A stretch of DNA of 64,000 bases from Beggiatoa alba B18LD (GTDB taxonomy: Bacteria > Pseudomonadota > Gammaproteobacteria > Beggiatoales > Beggiatoaceae): assembly GCF_000245015.1 (NCBI RefSeq), contig NZ_JH600070.1, positions 2,371,804 to 2,435,803 of the forward strand, written 5' to 3'. Position 1 is the stretch's first letter. Each line of letters opens with the position of its first letter. This document shows, piece by piece, positions 25,362 to 34,983 of the stretch. Under the pieces are notes generated by a model. It searched no databases and had not been told where the DNA came from. It was given only the letters and a program-made list of their open reading frames with translations. The position numbers were made by a program, and so were the translations under genes.

Positions 25362-28226
25362 TTATGTGGTTCTTTTTCGACAATGAACTTGTACAAAGAG
25401 TTGTCCATTGAGTTCAGAGAGTAATTGTTTGGTTTGGGGGGAACGGTTTGTCGGTGTGGGAATATAGCCTTTTGTGCGTAATTCTTTTGGGCGTTGTCCT
25501 ATGCCTTGTAAACTATGGACTAAAAAACGGCTTTCTAATTGTTCGCCCAGTTCATGGCATTGGGCTTGTAGTTGATTGGTGGCATTTAAAAAATTGCTTG
25601 GTAGGCTGATAACATTGCCACTGATGTCGACGATGGGCGAAGTAATCACGACTTGTCCTGAAATGCCTTTTTGTGAACTGGCATCGATGAGTGTGTTTGC
25701 TTCTGTAGAGGCTAGAAATTGTTCTGTTGCAATGTTGATATTGCCGCCATTACCTTCTGTCGCTTGTGCCACAATTTGTCCATGATTGATAACGACAAAT
25801 TGGGGGTATTGAATAGTAATATTGCCACCATTACCTGTACCACCGCTAACGCTGGTTGTGATATTACCACCATCACGGAGATATAACTGTTGTTCTACTG
25901 TGGTAAAAATACTGCCACCGTCTGCATTTTGTGTTGCTGTGTTGATACTGCCTGAATCTTTCAAGGTAAGAATTTGAGTGGTTATATAAATTTCGCCTGC
26001 ACGTCCCGCGTTAGGATTTGCACTTTCTGAACTGGCATAAATACCCGCTGTATCAATGCTATTATTTAATTTTGCCTGTCCACTGATTTCTATTTGTTTG
26101 GCGTTAATGGTCATCTGATTACCATTGCCTGTGCCTGCGGTCGCGCTGGAGATAATGGCATCATGAATGATGAGCGTATCCGCATTAATATTAATCTGTC
26201 CTGCTTGCCCTGCTTGTTCTAGGTTGTTATTGCCAGAACTCACTAAAATGGTTGTCGGATAGAAAAAGGCTTGTTTTGATTCCCCCCCTTGTAGATTTAA
26301 AGTGTCTTTAATCGTCAGTGATAAAGCCCCACCATTGCCACGCCCTTCTGTTGGACTGGAAATATTAGCGGCGTTTTTCATCGATAAATTATTGGCGTTA
26401 ATATCAATACTGCCTGCATTACCTGCACCTAAGGTAATTGTTGTGATAAAACCATTATTTAACGCAACCTCTTGCGCGTTAATAAGAATAGAACCTGCAT
26501 TCCCATGATTACTTGAGGCGGCTAAAATTCCGCTGGTGGTGATGGGTTGTAATGTATTTTCTTCTGTATCGTTATCGGTTGAGCCTGACGTGAGAATAAT
26601 GCCGATTTTGCCTGATTTGTGTGCAGTGGTATTTAATAAATCTTCAGCATTAATCAGCGGGTTAATGGTATTTCCATCACCAATACTAAGCTTACCGTTA
26701 ATCGTTAAATAAATAATGCCTCCTTCGCCACTGCCGACGGTACTACTGCTAATCAGCCCGCCTTGACTCATATTTAAATTATTGGTCTCAATGGTAATTA
26801 ATCCCGCATTGCCCGCCTGTATAGAAGTATCTAAGGCATTTACAAAAACACCACTGTAGGGATTATCATCCGTTGTAACAGTGGCACTGCCTAAAATATT
26901 CATATCTTGCGCTTTAATAAAAATGCCTCCTGCACTACCACTGCCAGAGGAAGAACTTTCTATTTTTCCGCCATCGCGCAAATTAAGCGTTGCGGTTTCA
27001 ATGTAAATCATACCTGCATTGCCTGCATCCGCTTTCGTGCTCAACGTATTTGCGCTAATTTGGCTAGTGAGTATCATCTCTGTATTAATCGCATCAGCAC
27101 GTGTGCCTTCAATCTCCACGCTATCGGTTGCCGTGATATAAATATCTCCCCCGTCTCCGCTACCATTGGTCAAAGTTGCGATAAAACTATCTTTTAAATG
27201 CAACGAGTTGAGTTGCATAAAAATATTGCCACTGTCTTCATTATTTACAAGATTGGCATTAATTTGATAAGCCCCAATATCCTCAACAGTGATATTCAAC
27301 ACGCCACCGCTTATCATAATACTGTCTTGACTGTAAAACTCTCCCGCATAAATATAGATATTGCCTGATTTTTGGGTGTTCGTAACAATACTTTCATCCT
27401 CAAGTTGTCCTGCTGAAACAATGAGGTTGCTATTGTTCAATCGTAAATTACCGCGTTGCGTTGCATCAATTTTAATACTGCCTTCTTGAGTGTCATTTAA
27501 ATCAAAGCTGATGTTGCCATGGCTGCCTAAACTGACTAACGCAATTTCTTTCGAGACCGCCCACAACGTGCTGTTATCGATTTGAATATCACCCCCTACG
27601 AGAGAAATATTATTATCAATCGCTAAGATAATGCTGTCTTGTAAATTAATTGGCGCAGGCGTATCGGTTAAAAAACCATAGGCACTGGGTTGGGCACTGC
27701 TTAGGATAGATTGTTCAGGATGACGGGCATTAAACTCGCCCTCCTGACCCAGAAATAAGGTGTCAGCGGTAGAAATATGAAACGAACTGAATAAGCCAAT
27801 TTGAGCATGTTCACCCAATAAAACCCCATCAGGATTGATAAAAAATAAATTGCCGTTTTGTAAATCAGAAACAATTGCACCATTAATCAGCGAAGGCGTT
27901 CCCCCCGTTACTCGATTAATAATGTTATGCACACTGTTATCATTTGGTGTTAAGGCAAAATTGACAATTTCATTCGCTGTGATATTAAAGTCTTTAAAAC
28001 TATAAAATAAATTGCTTCCTACTTGTACGCCTAAATTAGGTGTTACCGTAATGAGTGTTGTTGCTTGTTCCATTGGGGTTGGTATCGCTGTAATGAGCAC
28101 AGCTTCTAAACGTGTCGGTTCTGATACCGTTCCTAAACTACTATCTATCACCACATCTGCTTGTACAAATGCACTATTTATCAGTATTCCGCTGATAAAT
28201 AAATAGCGAAAATAATTAGTTATCAT
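25362..28226 (-). CDS. Two-partner-secretion exoprotein with filamentous haemagglutinin N-terminal (TPS) domain
   Basis: About 954 aa. The start is ATG 28226 with GAGGA five bases before; it gives a clean signal peptide (MITNYFRYLFISGILINSA..VQA). The TPS domain (about residues 25-160) has the family text NIINRVTGGTPSLINGAI, NGNLFFINPDGVLLG and GLFSSFHIST. Then comes a long beta-helix region of repeating INAN.L.../GNAGSI.I.. units (about 200-870), rich in Asn, Gly and Ser. The Cys-containing tail (TNQLQAQCHELGEQLES) resembles cyanobacterial/Beggiatoa exoproteins. Export needs an outer-membrane TpsB (ShlB/FhaC type), which is not in this window. A role in adhesion or sheath is plausible but inferred. 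Confidence 0.9.
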   Translation of the reverse strand: MITNYFRYLFISGILINSAFVQADVVIDSSLGTVSEPTRLEAVLITAIPTPMEQATTLITVTPNLGVQVGSNLFYSFKDFNITANEIVNFALTPNDNSVHNIINRVTGGTPSLINGAIVSDLQNGNLFFINPDGVLLGEHAQIGLFSSFHISTADTLFLGQEGEFNARHPEQSILSSAQPSAYGFLTDTPAPINLQDSIILAIDNNISLVGGDIQIDNSTLWAVSKEIALVSLGSHGNISFDLNDTQEGSIKIDATQRGNLRLNNSNLIVSAGQLEDESIVTNTQKSGNIYIYAGEFYSQDSIMISGGVLNITVEDIGAYQINANLVNNEDSGNIFMQLNSLHLKDSFIATLTNGSGDGGDIYITATDSVEIEGTRADAINTEMILTSQISANTLSTKADAGNAGMIYIETATLNLRDGGKIESSSSGSGSAGGIFIKAQDMNILGSATVTTDDNPYSGVFVNALDTSIQAGNAGLITIETNNLNMSQGGLISSSTVGSGEGGIIYLTINGKLSIGDGNTINPLINAEDLLNTTAHKSGKIGIILTSGSTDNDTEENTLQPITTSGILAASSNHGNAGSILINAQEVALNNGFITTITLGAGNAGSIDINANNLSMKNAANISSPTEGRGNGGALSLTIKDTLNLQGGESKQAFFYPTTILVSSGNNNLEQAGQAGQININADTLIIHDAIISSATAGTGNGNQMTINAKQIEISGQAKLNNSIDTAGIYASSESANPNAGRAGEIYITTQILTLKDSGSINTATQNADGGSIFTTVEQQLYLRDGGNITTSVSGGTGNGGNITIQYPQFVVINHGQIVAQATEGNGGNINIATEQFLASTEANTLIDASSQKGISGQVVITSPIVDISGNVISLPSNFLNATNQLQAQCHELGEQLESRFLVHSLQGIGQRPKELRTKGYIPTPTNRSPQTKQLLSELNGQLFVQVHCRKRTT

Positions 28227-28415
28227 TTTATTCCTCACACTTTATGAATAAATAGAGGCTAACGAGTTGATTCAATCTTTTTTGTCAGGTTTGTGCATGG
28301 ATAAAGAATCTTTTCACGGCAAATATCGGTATATTATGCGGACTTTATGCCGAGACTGCCTCCTGCGGATTCGGCAAAAGCGACAATAATTAATTAGCAA
28401 TCATTTGAGGACATT

Positions 28416-28796
28416 ATGCAACACCAATTAATCTCTAGTGGGTCTCCTTGGGAAGCAACCGTCGGTTATTCTCGCGCCGTGCGGGTGGGAAATGTCATTG
28501 AAGTCAGTGGCACAGTTGCAGCGGGTGATAATGGCGTGGTTGGAAAAGATGACCCTTATCAACAAGCACAGTTTATTTTACAAAAGATTGAGAAAGCCCT
28601 AAAAGACGCAGGCGCGACGTTAGAAAATGTCGTCCGTACTCGTATTTATGTAACGAATATCAGTCAGTGGCAAGCTGTTGGTAAAGCACATGGTGAAGTG
28701 TTTAGCACAATTCGTCCTGCAACCACCGTGTTAGAAATTTCTAAATTAGTTAATGATGACTATTTAGTAGAGATTGAAGCAACGGCGATTGTTTAA
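28416..28796 (+). CDS. RidA/YjgF family protein
   Basis: The 126-aa Rid protein. RidA proper hydrolyses reactive enamine/imine intermediates released by PLP enzymes. The key arginine is present (R100 in TIRPATTVLEI, equivalent to Arg105 of RidA), as is the E120 region (LVEIEATAIV). The N-terminus with GSPWEATVGYSRAVRVG is that of the YjgF-like subgroup distinct from canonical RidA, so imine deaminase activity is likely but not certain. A TGAGGA site precedes the ATG. Stands alone. Confidence 0.9.
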   Translation: MQHQLISSGSPWEATVGYSRAVRVGNVIEVSGTVAAGDNGVVGKDDPYQQAQFILQKIEKALKDAGATLENVVRTRIYVTNISQWQAVGKAHGEVFSTIRPATTVLEISKLVNDDYLVEIEATAIV

Positions 28797-28956
28797 TCAT
28801 TTTGTCTTGTTTGGCGGTTGACTCTGTCGTTAAAACAGTATTTGACCGCTAACCCTCTGCTTTCACGTTTATTACTCACTATTTGTCATAAAAATACGAG
28901 ATAATAAACAACATGAAGATACTATAAAACATGATGAAACACAGATGGATAATTAG

Positions 28957-29718
28957 ATGAGCAAAAATTATTATGAAATTCTGGAAGTTGCACGCAGTGC
29001 TGATACGCAAACTATTCGTAATGCAGCACAAAATAAACTGAATGTTTTAAAAAACCGTTATGCAACGTTACCAAGTGGGCAACAAGCACAAGAAAAATTG
29101 AAGTTAAAGCAGACATTAGAAGAAATTAAAACCGCTTATACCGTATTAAGCAATGAACACCAACGGAAGAGTTACGACCGAGAGTTAGGCAGCATCACAC
29201 ATATTGCAAAATCGCAACCGACTAACGTCGCAAGCACTGCAAAAATCGCAACCGCTCCCGCCCATAATCCTTATGCAACGCCTCAAGCAAGTTTAAAAAC
29301 CAGCTTTAATTCATCTGATGTGAAATATGGTGGTTTTTGGCGACGGTTTTTTGCCATGATAGTGGACGGTATAATCTGTGGCATTTTGATTTGGATTATC
29401 AGCGTTATATTGGTGTTTTTTTTCGGGGGAAATTTTATTTATTCAGGACTGGAATTTTTAAACCTGCTTGTACAATGGCTATATTTCACTTTAAGTGAAT
29501 CCTCAGAGAAGCAATCCACAATTGGTAAGCGGTTACTGGGTTTAAAAGTAGTGGATTTAGCAGGCGAGCGAATTAGCTTTTTACGCGCAACAGGTCGTTA
29601 TTTCAGCAAAATATTGTCAGCAATTATTTTATTCCTCGGTTTTATTATGGTTGCTTTTACGCAGAGAAAACAGGGACTACATGATATTTTAGCGGGTACA
29701 TTAATTATTCGTGTTTAA
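28957..29718 (+). CDS. Degenerate J-domain / RDD membrane protein
   Basis: The 253 aa have an N-terminal J-like domain (residues about 4-72: YYEILEVARSADTQTIRNAA..IKTAYTVLSNEHQRKSYDREL). The HPD tripeptide needed to stimulate Hsp70 is missing: the loop reads LKNRYATLPSGQQ. A low-complexity linker (75-125) is followed by an RDD domain with three or so membrane helices (KYGGFWRRFFAMIVDGIICG, then ILIWIISVILVFFF; KRLLGLKVVDLAG; ILSAIILFLGFIMVAF). RDD proteins are often small transport-like membrane proteins. The J-like part may serve as a protein-binding module only. Ends two bases from the convergent FemAB-like gene. Confidence 0.85.
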   Translation: MSKNYYEILEVARSADTQTIRNAAQNKLNVLKNRYATLPSGQQAQEKLKLKQTLEEIKTAYTVLSNEHQRKSYDRELGSITHIAKSQPTNVASTAKIATAPAHNPYATPQASLKTSFNSSDVKYGGFWRRFFAMIVDGIICGILIWIISVILVFFFGGNFIYSGLEFLNLLVQWLYFTLSESSEKQSTIGKRLLGLKVVDLAGERISFLRATGRYFSKILSAIILFLGFIMVAFTQRKQGLHDILAGTLIIRV

Positions 29719-29720
29719 TA

Positions 29721-30884
29721 TCACTCCTCTTCCTCCTCCTTGAAGGGGGAATGTTCCCATAATTCTGCCATATAAGCTTCTATCGCAGGGGTTTCTTGGG
29801 TCAAAAAACGTTGCACAATTTGACTAAAACGGTTATCCGCTAACCAATGCGCTGACCAAGTCGGCGTAGGTAAAAAACCGCGACTGATTTTATGCTCGCC
29901 CTGCGCCCCTGCTTCAAATCGCGTTAACCCATGACGAATGCAATAATCAATCGTTTGGTAATAACACAATTCAAAATGTAAATGCGGAAAATGCGCATTA
30001 CAGCCCCAATGTCGCCCATAAAGCGTATGAGTCCCCCGCAAATTAAAGGCACTGGCAACATATTCATCTTGCATTCGTGCCATGACTAACACAATGTTGT
30101 CAGGCATACTTGAACCTATCATTTTAAAAAACTCAAGACTTAACGTAGGCACGCCAGATTTTCGCTCAAACGTTGAGCAATAAAAATTGTGAAAAATTTC
30201 CCAATGCTGTGCAGTTGCTTGATGTCCATCTAAAATTTCTATCGTTAATCCTGATTGCAACGCTTCACGACGTTCTTTTTTAATCTGTTTTCGTCGTTTA
30301 GAAGTCAATTTGCTCAAAAAATCATCAAAATCCTGATAATCCTCATTATCCCAATGAAACTGATACCCTAAACGGGATTGAAATTGACGTTGCTCAATTA
30401 AAAAATCCGTGTCCATACAATCGGTAAAGAGCACATGTAAGCCTGAAACATCTAATTTTTTCGCTAAAGCCAGCGCACCATCTAACAATAAATGTGCAAT
30501 AGTGTCCCAATCAATATCAGGTGCAATCAGCAAACGTGCCCCTGTTGCAGGCGTGTAAGGAGTCGTACTCACTAACTTAGGATAATAAGATTTCCCTGTC
30601 ACACGCTGATACGCATCTGCCCACGACCAATCAAACACAAATTCGCCGTAAGAATTTAGCTTTAAATATAATGGCATCGCACCAACAAGCCGTTGTTCAC
30701 TATGCACAAGTACATGAAACGGTTGCCAACCATACTGATGCAAACACCCTTGTTCCTCTAAAGCAAGCAAAAACTCATGATGTAAAAAAGGGTTTTCCAT
30801 GCCACGTAATTGATTCCATTCCACCGCAGAAACATGAGCAAGTGATTGACTATAGTTAATTAATAGGGTGTGTGGTGTATTCAT
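29721..30884 (-). CDS. FemAB-like GNAT-fold acyltransferase (PF04339 type)
   Basis: About 387 aa from MNTPHTLLINYSQ. The family signature is clear: NPFLHHEFLLALEEQGC, GAMPLYLKLNSYGEFVFDWSWAD (partly quoted), KRRKQIKKERREAL, LYGRHWGCN, FELCYYQTIDYCIRHGL, FEAGAQGEHKISRGFLP. The family is annotated 'peptidoglycan biosynthesis/recognition' from distant FemAB similarity, but its true substrate is not established. Cytoplasmic, with no membrane segment. The upstream 26 codons of the longer frame have no family counterpart, so 30884 is preferred. C-terminus acidic (KEEEEE). Confidence 0.88.
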   Translation of the reverse strand: MNTPHTLLINYSQSLAHVSAVEWNQLRGMENPFLHHEFLLALEEQGCLHQYGWQPFHVLVHSEQRLVGAMPLYLKLNSYGEFVFDWSWADAYQRVTGKSYYPKLVSTTPYTPATGARLLIAPDIDWDTIAHLLLDGALALAKKLDVSGLHVLFTDCMDTDFLIEQRQFQSRLGYQFHWDNEDYQDFDDFLSKLTSKRRKQIKKERREALQSGLTIEILDGHQATAQHWEIFHNFYCSTFERKSGVPTLSLEFFKMIGSSMPDNIVLVMARMQDEYVASAFNLRGTHTLYGRHWGCNAHFPHLHFELCYYQTIDYCIRHGLTRFEAGAQGEHKISRGFLPTPTWSAHWLADNRFSQIVQRFLTQETPAIEAYMAELWEHSPFKEEEEE

Positions 30885-30997
30885 AGCAACGTGTTGAGAG
30901 AACAAGGGAGGATGAAGAACAACGCTTGTTTTGCAGTATGGGGCTAAATACGACTCACACAATAGATTTTTTACAAAAGTAAGAGAATGAGAGGATA

Positions 30998-31057
30998 TTC
31001 TGAATCAGGATTCACCAGATAAGATTAAAAAATTGCCTGAATCAGGATTTCAGACAA
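30998..31057. repeat. Element A partial copy (GGATT-type)
   Basis: TTCTGAATCAGGATTC at the left and AGGATTTCAGACAAAAG at the right belong to the GGATT variant. The internal GGATTCACCAGATAAG is the reverse complement of a module at 38052-38073 in copy 4. Confidence 0.6.
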
Positions 31058-31089
31058 AAGCCTTAAGATTTGTTTAGCACAAGCAAGAA

Positions 31090-31165
31090 AGTGATTTAAA
31101 TCTAGGACTGGCAGTCCTGTGAGGACTGCCAGTCCTTGGTGTCGTTTTATCGTACGTTTACTATA
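31090..31165. repeat. Element B copy (reverse orientation, one end lost)
   Basis: The reverse complement reads TATAGTAAACGTACGATAAAACG, then AGGACTGCCAGTCCT twice, then AGATTTAAATCAC, matching the element at 54239-54315. The central palindrome AGGACTGCCAGTCCT is duplicated in this copy, giving a strong hairpin, and the second terminal repeat is missing. Confidence 0.7.
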
Positions 31166-31168
31166 CTT

Positions 31169-31391
31169 AACCTGAGTTTTACGAGTTTCTTTTAAAAAGA
31201 CAACGGCTTGTCTGAATCAGAATTCACAGAATTTAAACCCCTTAAACCAAGAAATTAATGCGAATCATGCTTTTTAATGCTGCTAATTCTGAAAATTCTG
31301 TGAATTCTGATTCAGACAAAAAAAGACCTGCTAGGTTTTCAAAACCTAGCAGGTCTCTGTTTTGTTTTATAAATCTTGCTAAACTCAGGTT
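31169..31391. repeat. Element A copy 3 (complete)
   Basis: Left terminal repeat AACCTGAGTTTTACGAG, palindrome about 31210-31318, hairpin about 31325-31355 (GACCTGCTAGG / CCTAGCAGGTC), right terminal repeat AAACTCAGGTT ending at 31391. The flanks read TTA before ACCTGAG and TAC after CTCAGGT, consistent with a TA target duplication. The last bases form part of the icmF stop codon. Confidence 0.88.
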
Positions 31392-34300
31392 ACATATTCC
31401 GCCGATATTTTCCGCCAACTTCAAATAACGCTTGGGTAATCTGTCCTAAAGAACAACAACGTACGGCATCCACTAAAACAGCAAAAACATTGTCGTGTTT
31501 AATCGCCGCTTGTTGTAAACGGGCAAGCATAGCGGTGGCTTCCGCTTGATGGCGTTGTTGAAACTCATTTAAGCGGGCTAACTGGCTCTGTTTTTCGGCT
31601 TCAGTTGAACGGGCAAGTTCAACTTTTATTTCTAACTCGTCTGCATGGGGGTTGCGGAAGGTATTCACGCCAATCAAGGGCAACGTACCATCGTGTTTCA
31701 ACATTTCATAATGCAAGGATTCTTCTTGAATTTTTCCGCGCTGATATCCTGTTTCCATCGCACCCAATACACCACCACGTTCAGCAATTCGCTCAAACTC
31801 TTTTAAAACAGCTTCTTCTACTAAATCCGTGAGTTCATCGATAATGAAAGACCCTTGTAACGGGTTTTCATTTTTCGCTAATCCCCATTCTCGATTGATA
31901 ATCATCTGAATTGCCATTGCACGGCGGACTGAATCTTCTGTCGGCGTGGTTACGGCTTCGTCGTAAGCATTCGTATGTAAACTATTGCAGTTGTCATAAA
32001 TCGCAATCAGGGCTTGTAAAGTGGTGCGGATGTCATTAAAGGACATTTCTTGCGCGTGCAGTGAACGCCCAGAGGTTTGAATATGATATTTGAGTTTTTG
32101 ACTACGTTCATTCGCGCCGTATTTAAAGCGCATCGCAACAGCCCAAATTCGTCGCGCAACTCGTCCCATCACCGTATATTCTGGATCCATGCCATTGGAG
32201 AAGAAAAAGGATAAATTTGGCGCAAAATCATCAATGTGCATACCACGTGCTAAGTAAGTTTCTACATAAGTGAAGCCATTAGCAAGGGTAAAAGCTAATT
32301 GTGAAATGGGATTCGCCCCCGCTTCGGCAATGTGATAGCCAGAAATTGAGACCGAGTAGAAATTGCGCACGCCGTGATGGACGAAATATTCTTGAATATC
32401 GCCCATGACTTTTAAACTGAATTCGGTGGAAAAAATGCAGGTGTTTTGCCCTTGGTCTTCTTTGAGAATATCAGCTTGCACCGTGCCGCGCATGTTTTCT
32501 AATACCCATGCTTTAATTTTGTCGATTTCTTCATCACTGGGTAAGCGTTTATTTTCCTTTTCAAAGCGTTCTATTTGTTGGTCAAACGCCGTGTTTAAAA
32601 ACATCGCTAAAATGGTCGGTGCTGGACCATTAATTGTCATGGAGACGGAAGTATTGGGGCAACATAAATCAAACCCGCTATATAACACTTTCATGTCGTC
32701 TAACGTTGCAATCGATACGCCTGAATTGCCAACTTTTCCATAAATATCTGGGCGTTGGTCTGGGTCGCAACCGTATAAAGTCACGGAATCAAAAGCGGTC
32801 GAAAGCCGTTTTGCAGGGGAATCTTTAGATAAATAGTGAAAGCGTTTGTTGGTGCGGAATGCGTCGCCCTCGCCTGCAAACATGCGGGTAGGGTCTTCAT
32901 TTTCGCGTTTAAAAGCAAATACGCCCGCCGTGTAGGGAAAACTACCGGGTAAATTTTCTTTGAGTAACCATGTTAATAGTTCGCCATGGTCTTCATAAGG
33001 AGGCAGGCAGACTTTGGGAATACGTGAGCCTGATAAAGAAGTGTGGGTTAATTTAGTACGAATTTCCTTATCGCGGATTTTTACTACGTACTCATCGCCC
33101 GCATAACTGGCTTTTACGGCTGCCCAGATGTCTAATAATTTTCGTGCACGTCCATCTAGTTGTTGGTCTTTTTTCTGGATTAAATCTGCCAGTGTTGGCA
33201 CGGTTTCCCCAGCTTTGGCGAGCATGGTTTGTGTGGCTTGCAATTGCTGACGCTCGCGGGCAATTTGTGCTTGCTGTTTAATAGTTTTGTGATAATCACG
33301 TACAGTGTCGGCAATTTCGGCTAAATAGCGTTGACGAGCGGGGGGAATAATGACAGTTGTGTCGGAAGATTCGCGCACATTCACCCGTTCAAGTTTGCCC
33401 CCTGTTTGCCATTGAATCTGTAATTTTTCGCCAATGAGGTCGATAACGCCTTGATAAAGGGCGGTGATACCATCGTCATTAAAGCGGGCGGCAATTGTGC
33501 CATAAACAGGCATTTCATCGACGCTTTGGGTAAAGGCTTGGCGGTTGCGTTGGACTTGTTTACGAACATCGCGCACGGCATCCTTCGCGCCTTTGCGGTC
33601 AAATTTGTTAATGGCGATGATGTCGGCAAAATCGAGCATGTCGATTTTTTCTAATTGGCTCGCCGCGCCAAATTCGGGGGTCATCACGTACATAGGGATA
33701 TCGACGTGTGGAACAATTGCCGCATCGCCTTGTCCTATGCCTGAAGTTTCAACAATGATGAGGTCAAAATTAGCCAGTTTAGTAAGGGCGATAATATCGG
33801 CAAGATTATCAGGAATTTCATTGCCTGCACTGCTACGGGTTGCTAATGAGCGCATATAAATCTGTGAAAAATCAATTGCATTCATGCGGATACGGTCGCC
33901 TAGCAATGCGCCACCACTTTTGCGCCGTGATGGGTCTATGGCGATGATGGCAATTTTTAATGCGTCTTGATGGTCTAGGCGAAAACGGCGAATTAATTCA
34001 TCGGTTAAAGAAGATTTTCCCGCACCGCCTGTGCCTGTAATACCGATAACAGGCAAGGGGCGAATCATCGCACGAGCTTTATCATGCAGTTGTTGATAAA
34101 AGGGTTCGGGTAGTTTTTGATTTTCTAAGGCAGTGATTAAACGCGATAATGCTAACCAATCCCCTTGTTCCAGTTGTTGTAAATCGGGTAATGGGTAGCT
34201 AGTGCTCAGGTCGGTATCGCATCGTTTAAGCATGTCGTTAATCATGCCTTGCAAGCCCATTTTTTGCCCATCTTCGGGCGAATAGAGGCGCGTTACGCCG

Positions 34301-34668
34301 TAACTTTGTAATTCTTGAATTTCTGCGGGAACAATAACACCACCGCCCCCCCCAAAGACTTTTATTTGTGGGCAACCGCGCTCCTTGAGTAGGTCTATCA
34401 TGTATTTAAAGTATTCAATATGTCCGCCTTGGTAAGAACTGACGGCGATACCTTGCACATCTTCTTGAATGGCGGCGTTGACAATTTCGTCAACAGAGCG
34501 GTTATGTCCTAAATGAATGACTTCTGCGCCTGAGGTTTGCAGAATTCTGCGCATGATGTTGACGGCTGCATCATGTCCATCAAATAAGCTGGTTGCGGTG
34601 ACAAAGCGGATTTTATGGGTTGCTTGATAGACTTCGGGGGTATGGGGGATGTGTTTAGCTTTCGTCAT
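31390..34668 (-). CDS. icmF: Fused isobutyryl-CoA mutase with G-protein chaperone (IcmF)
   Basis: Adenosylcobalamin enzyme interconverting isobutyryl-CoA and n-butyryl-CoA. The 1092 aa hold three parts: B12-binding domain (about 18-160, with cobalt-ligand region [13 protein letters not shown], His32), MeaB-like GTPase (about 210-420, P-loop [18 protein letters not shown] guanine motif) and the mutase TIM-barrel (about 560-1060, [30 protein letters not shown]). This domain order is diagnostic of IcmF rather than methylmalonyl-CoA mutase. A GAGGAG site precedes the ATG. An operator-like TTGACGTTGACGTAA motif lies about 80-100 bp upstream. The TAA stop lies at the end of element A. Confidence 0.95.
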   Translation of the reverse strand: MTKAKHIPHTPEVYQATHKIRFVTATSLFDGHDAAVNIMRRILQTSGAEVIHLGHNRSVDEIVNAAIQEDVQGIAVSSYQGGHIEYFKYMIDLLKERGCPQIKVFGGGGGVIVPAEIQELQSYGVTRLYSPEDGQKMGLQGMINDMLKRCDTDLSTSYPLPDLQQLEQGDWLALSRLITALENQKLPEPFYQQLHDKARAMIRPLPVIGITGTGGAGKSSLTDELIRRFRLDHQDALKIAIIAIDPSRRKSGGALLGDRIRMNAIDFSQIYMRSLATRSSAGNEIPDNLADIIALTKLANFDLIIVETSGIGQGDAAIVPHVDIPMYVMTPEFGAASQLEKIDMLDFADIIAINKFDRKGAKDAVRDVRKQVQRNRQAFTQSVDEMPVYGTIAARFNDDGITALYQGVIDLIGEKLQIQWQTGGKLERVNVRESSDTTVIIPPARQRYLAEIADTVRDYHKTIKQQAQIARERQQLQATQTMLAKAGETVPTLADLIQKKDQQLDGRARKLLDIWAAVKASYAGDEYVVKIRDKEIRTKLTHTSLSGSRIPKVCLPPYEDHGELLTWLLKENLPGSFPYTAGVFAFKRENEDPTRMFAGEGDAFRTNKRFHYLSKDSPAKRLSTAFDSVTLYGCDPDQRPDIYGKVGNSGVSIATLDDMKVLYSGFDLCCPNTSVSMTINGPAPTILAMFLNTAFDQQIERFEKENKRLPSDEEIDKIKAWVLENMRGTVQADILKEDQGQNTCIFSTEFSLKVMGDIQEYFVHHGVRNFYSVSISGYHIAEAGANPISQLAFTLANGFTYVETYLARGMHIDDFAPNLSFFFSNGMDPEYTVMGRVARRIWAVAMRFKYGANERSQKLKYHIQTSGRSLHAQEMSFNDIRTTLQALIAIYDNCNSLHTNAYDEAVTTPTEDSVRRAMAIQMIINREWGLAKNENPLQGSFIIDELTDLVEEAVLKEFERIAERGGVLGAMETGYQRGKIQEESLHYEMLKHDGTLPLIGVNTFRNPHADELEIKVELARSTEAEKQSQLARLNEFQQRHQAEATAMLARLQQAAIKHDNVFAVLVDAVRCCSLGQITQALFEVGGKYRRNM

Positions 34669-34983
34669 GAATGACGCTCCTCATGTTGGTGATGATGTTA
34701 TTTCTTTATTTTTATATAATTACTTTAATGAAATAGATTTTACTAGCGTTTACGTCAACGTCAAATTGAATTTATTTGTGGTTTATGTTGATTCAGTTGT
34801 GTTTAGTTAATAGTCATGATAGTGAGGGGGATGTAAGAATAGGGTAATTGCGTTGACCATGTTGTCAGATAGACTACAATGCACGAATATCCCAATTTAA
34901 GCAGAATTTTTTTGTTTGCTGTACTCTAAGTTAACCGCATCATAATTAATTATGTAATATTAAGCACTAAGGAGTATCAACAC
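34669..34983. other. Divergent intergenic region icmF / unknown protein
   Basis: An AT-rich divergent promoter region of 315 bp. It contains the TTGACGT-type motif listed separately. I looked for a cobalamin riboswitch on the icmF strand and saw none. No ORF is seen. Confidence 0.5.
34747..34764 (-). promoter_or_regulatory. Candidate operator upstream of icmF
   Basis: On the minus strand it reads TTGACGTTGACGTAAACG, two ACGT half-sites about 80 bp before the icmF start. The same TTGACGTTKACGT string precedes the acyl-CoA dehydrogenase gene at 48163. It resembles the operator described for the MerR-type regulator LiuR of branched-chain acyl-CoA genes; this assignment is from memory and inferred. 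Confidence 0.45.

Larger units (their letters stand above)
30885..31389. other. Repeat-filled intergenic region
   Basis: No gene is seen. From left to right it holds a short plain stretch, a partial element A variant (30998-31057), an element B copy (31090-31165) and complete element A copy 3 (31169-31391). The repeats nearly abut. Confidence 0.7.

Noticed and set aside
34669-34983. Possible cobalamin riboswitch ahead of the B12-dependent icmF
   Set aside because: No B12-box-like segment or matching stem arrangement was seen on the icmF strand; IcmF uses B12 but need not be controlled by it.
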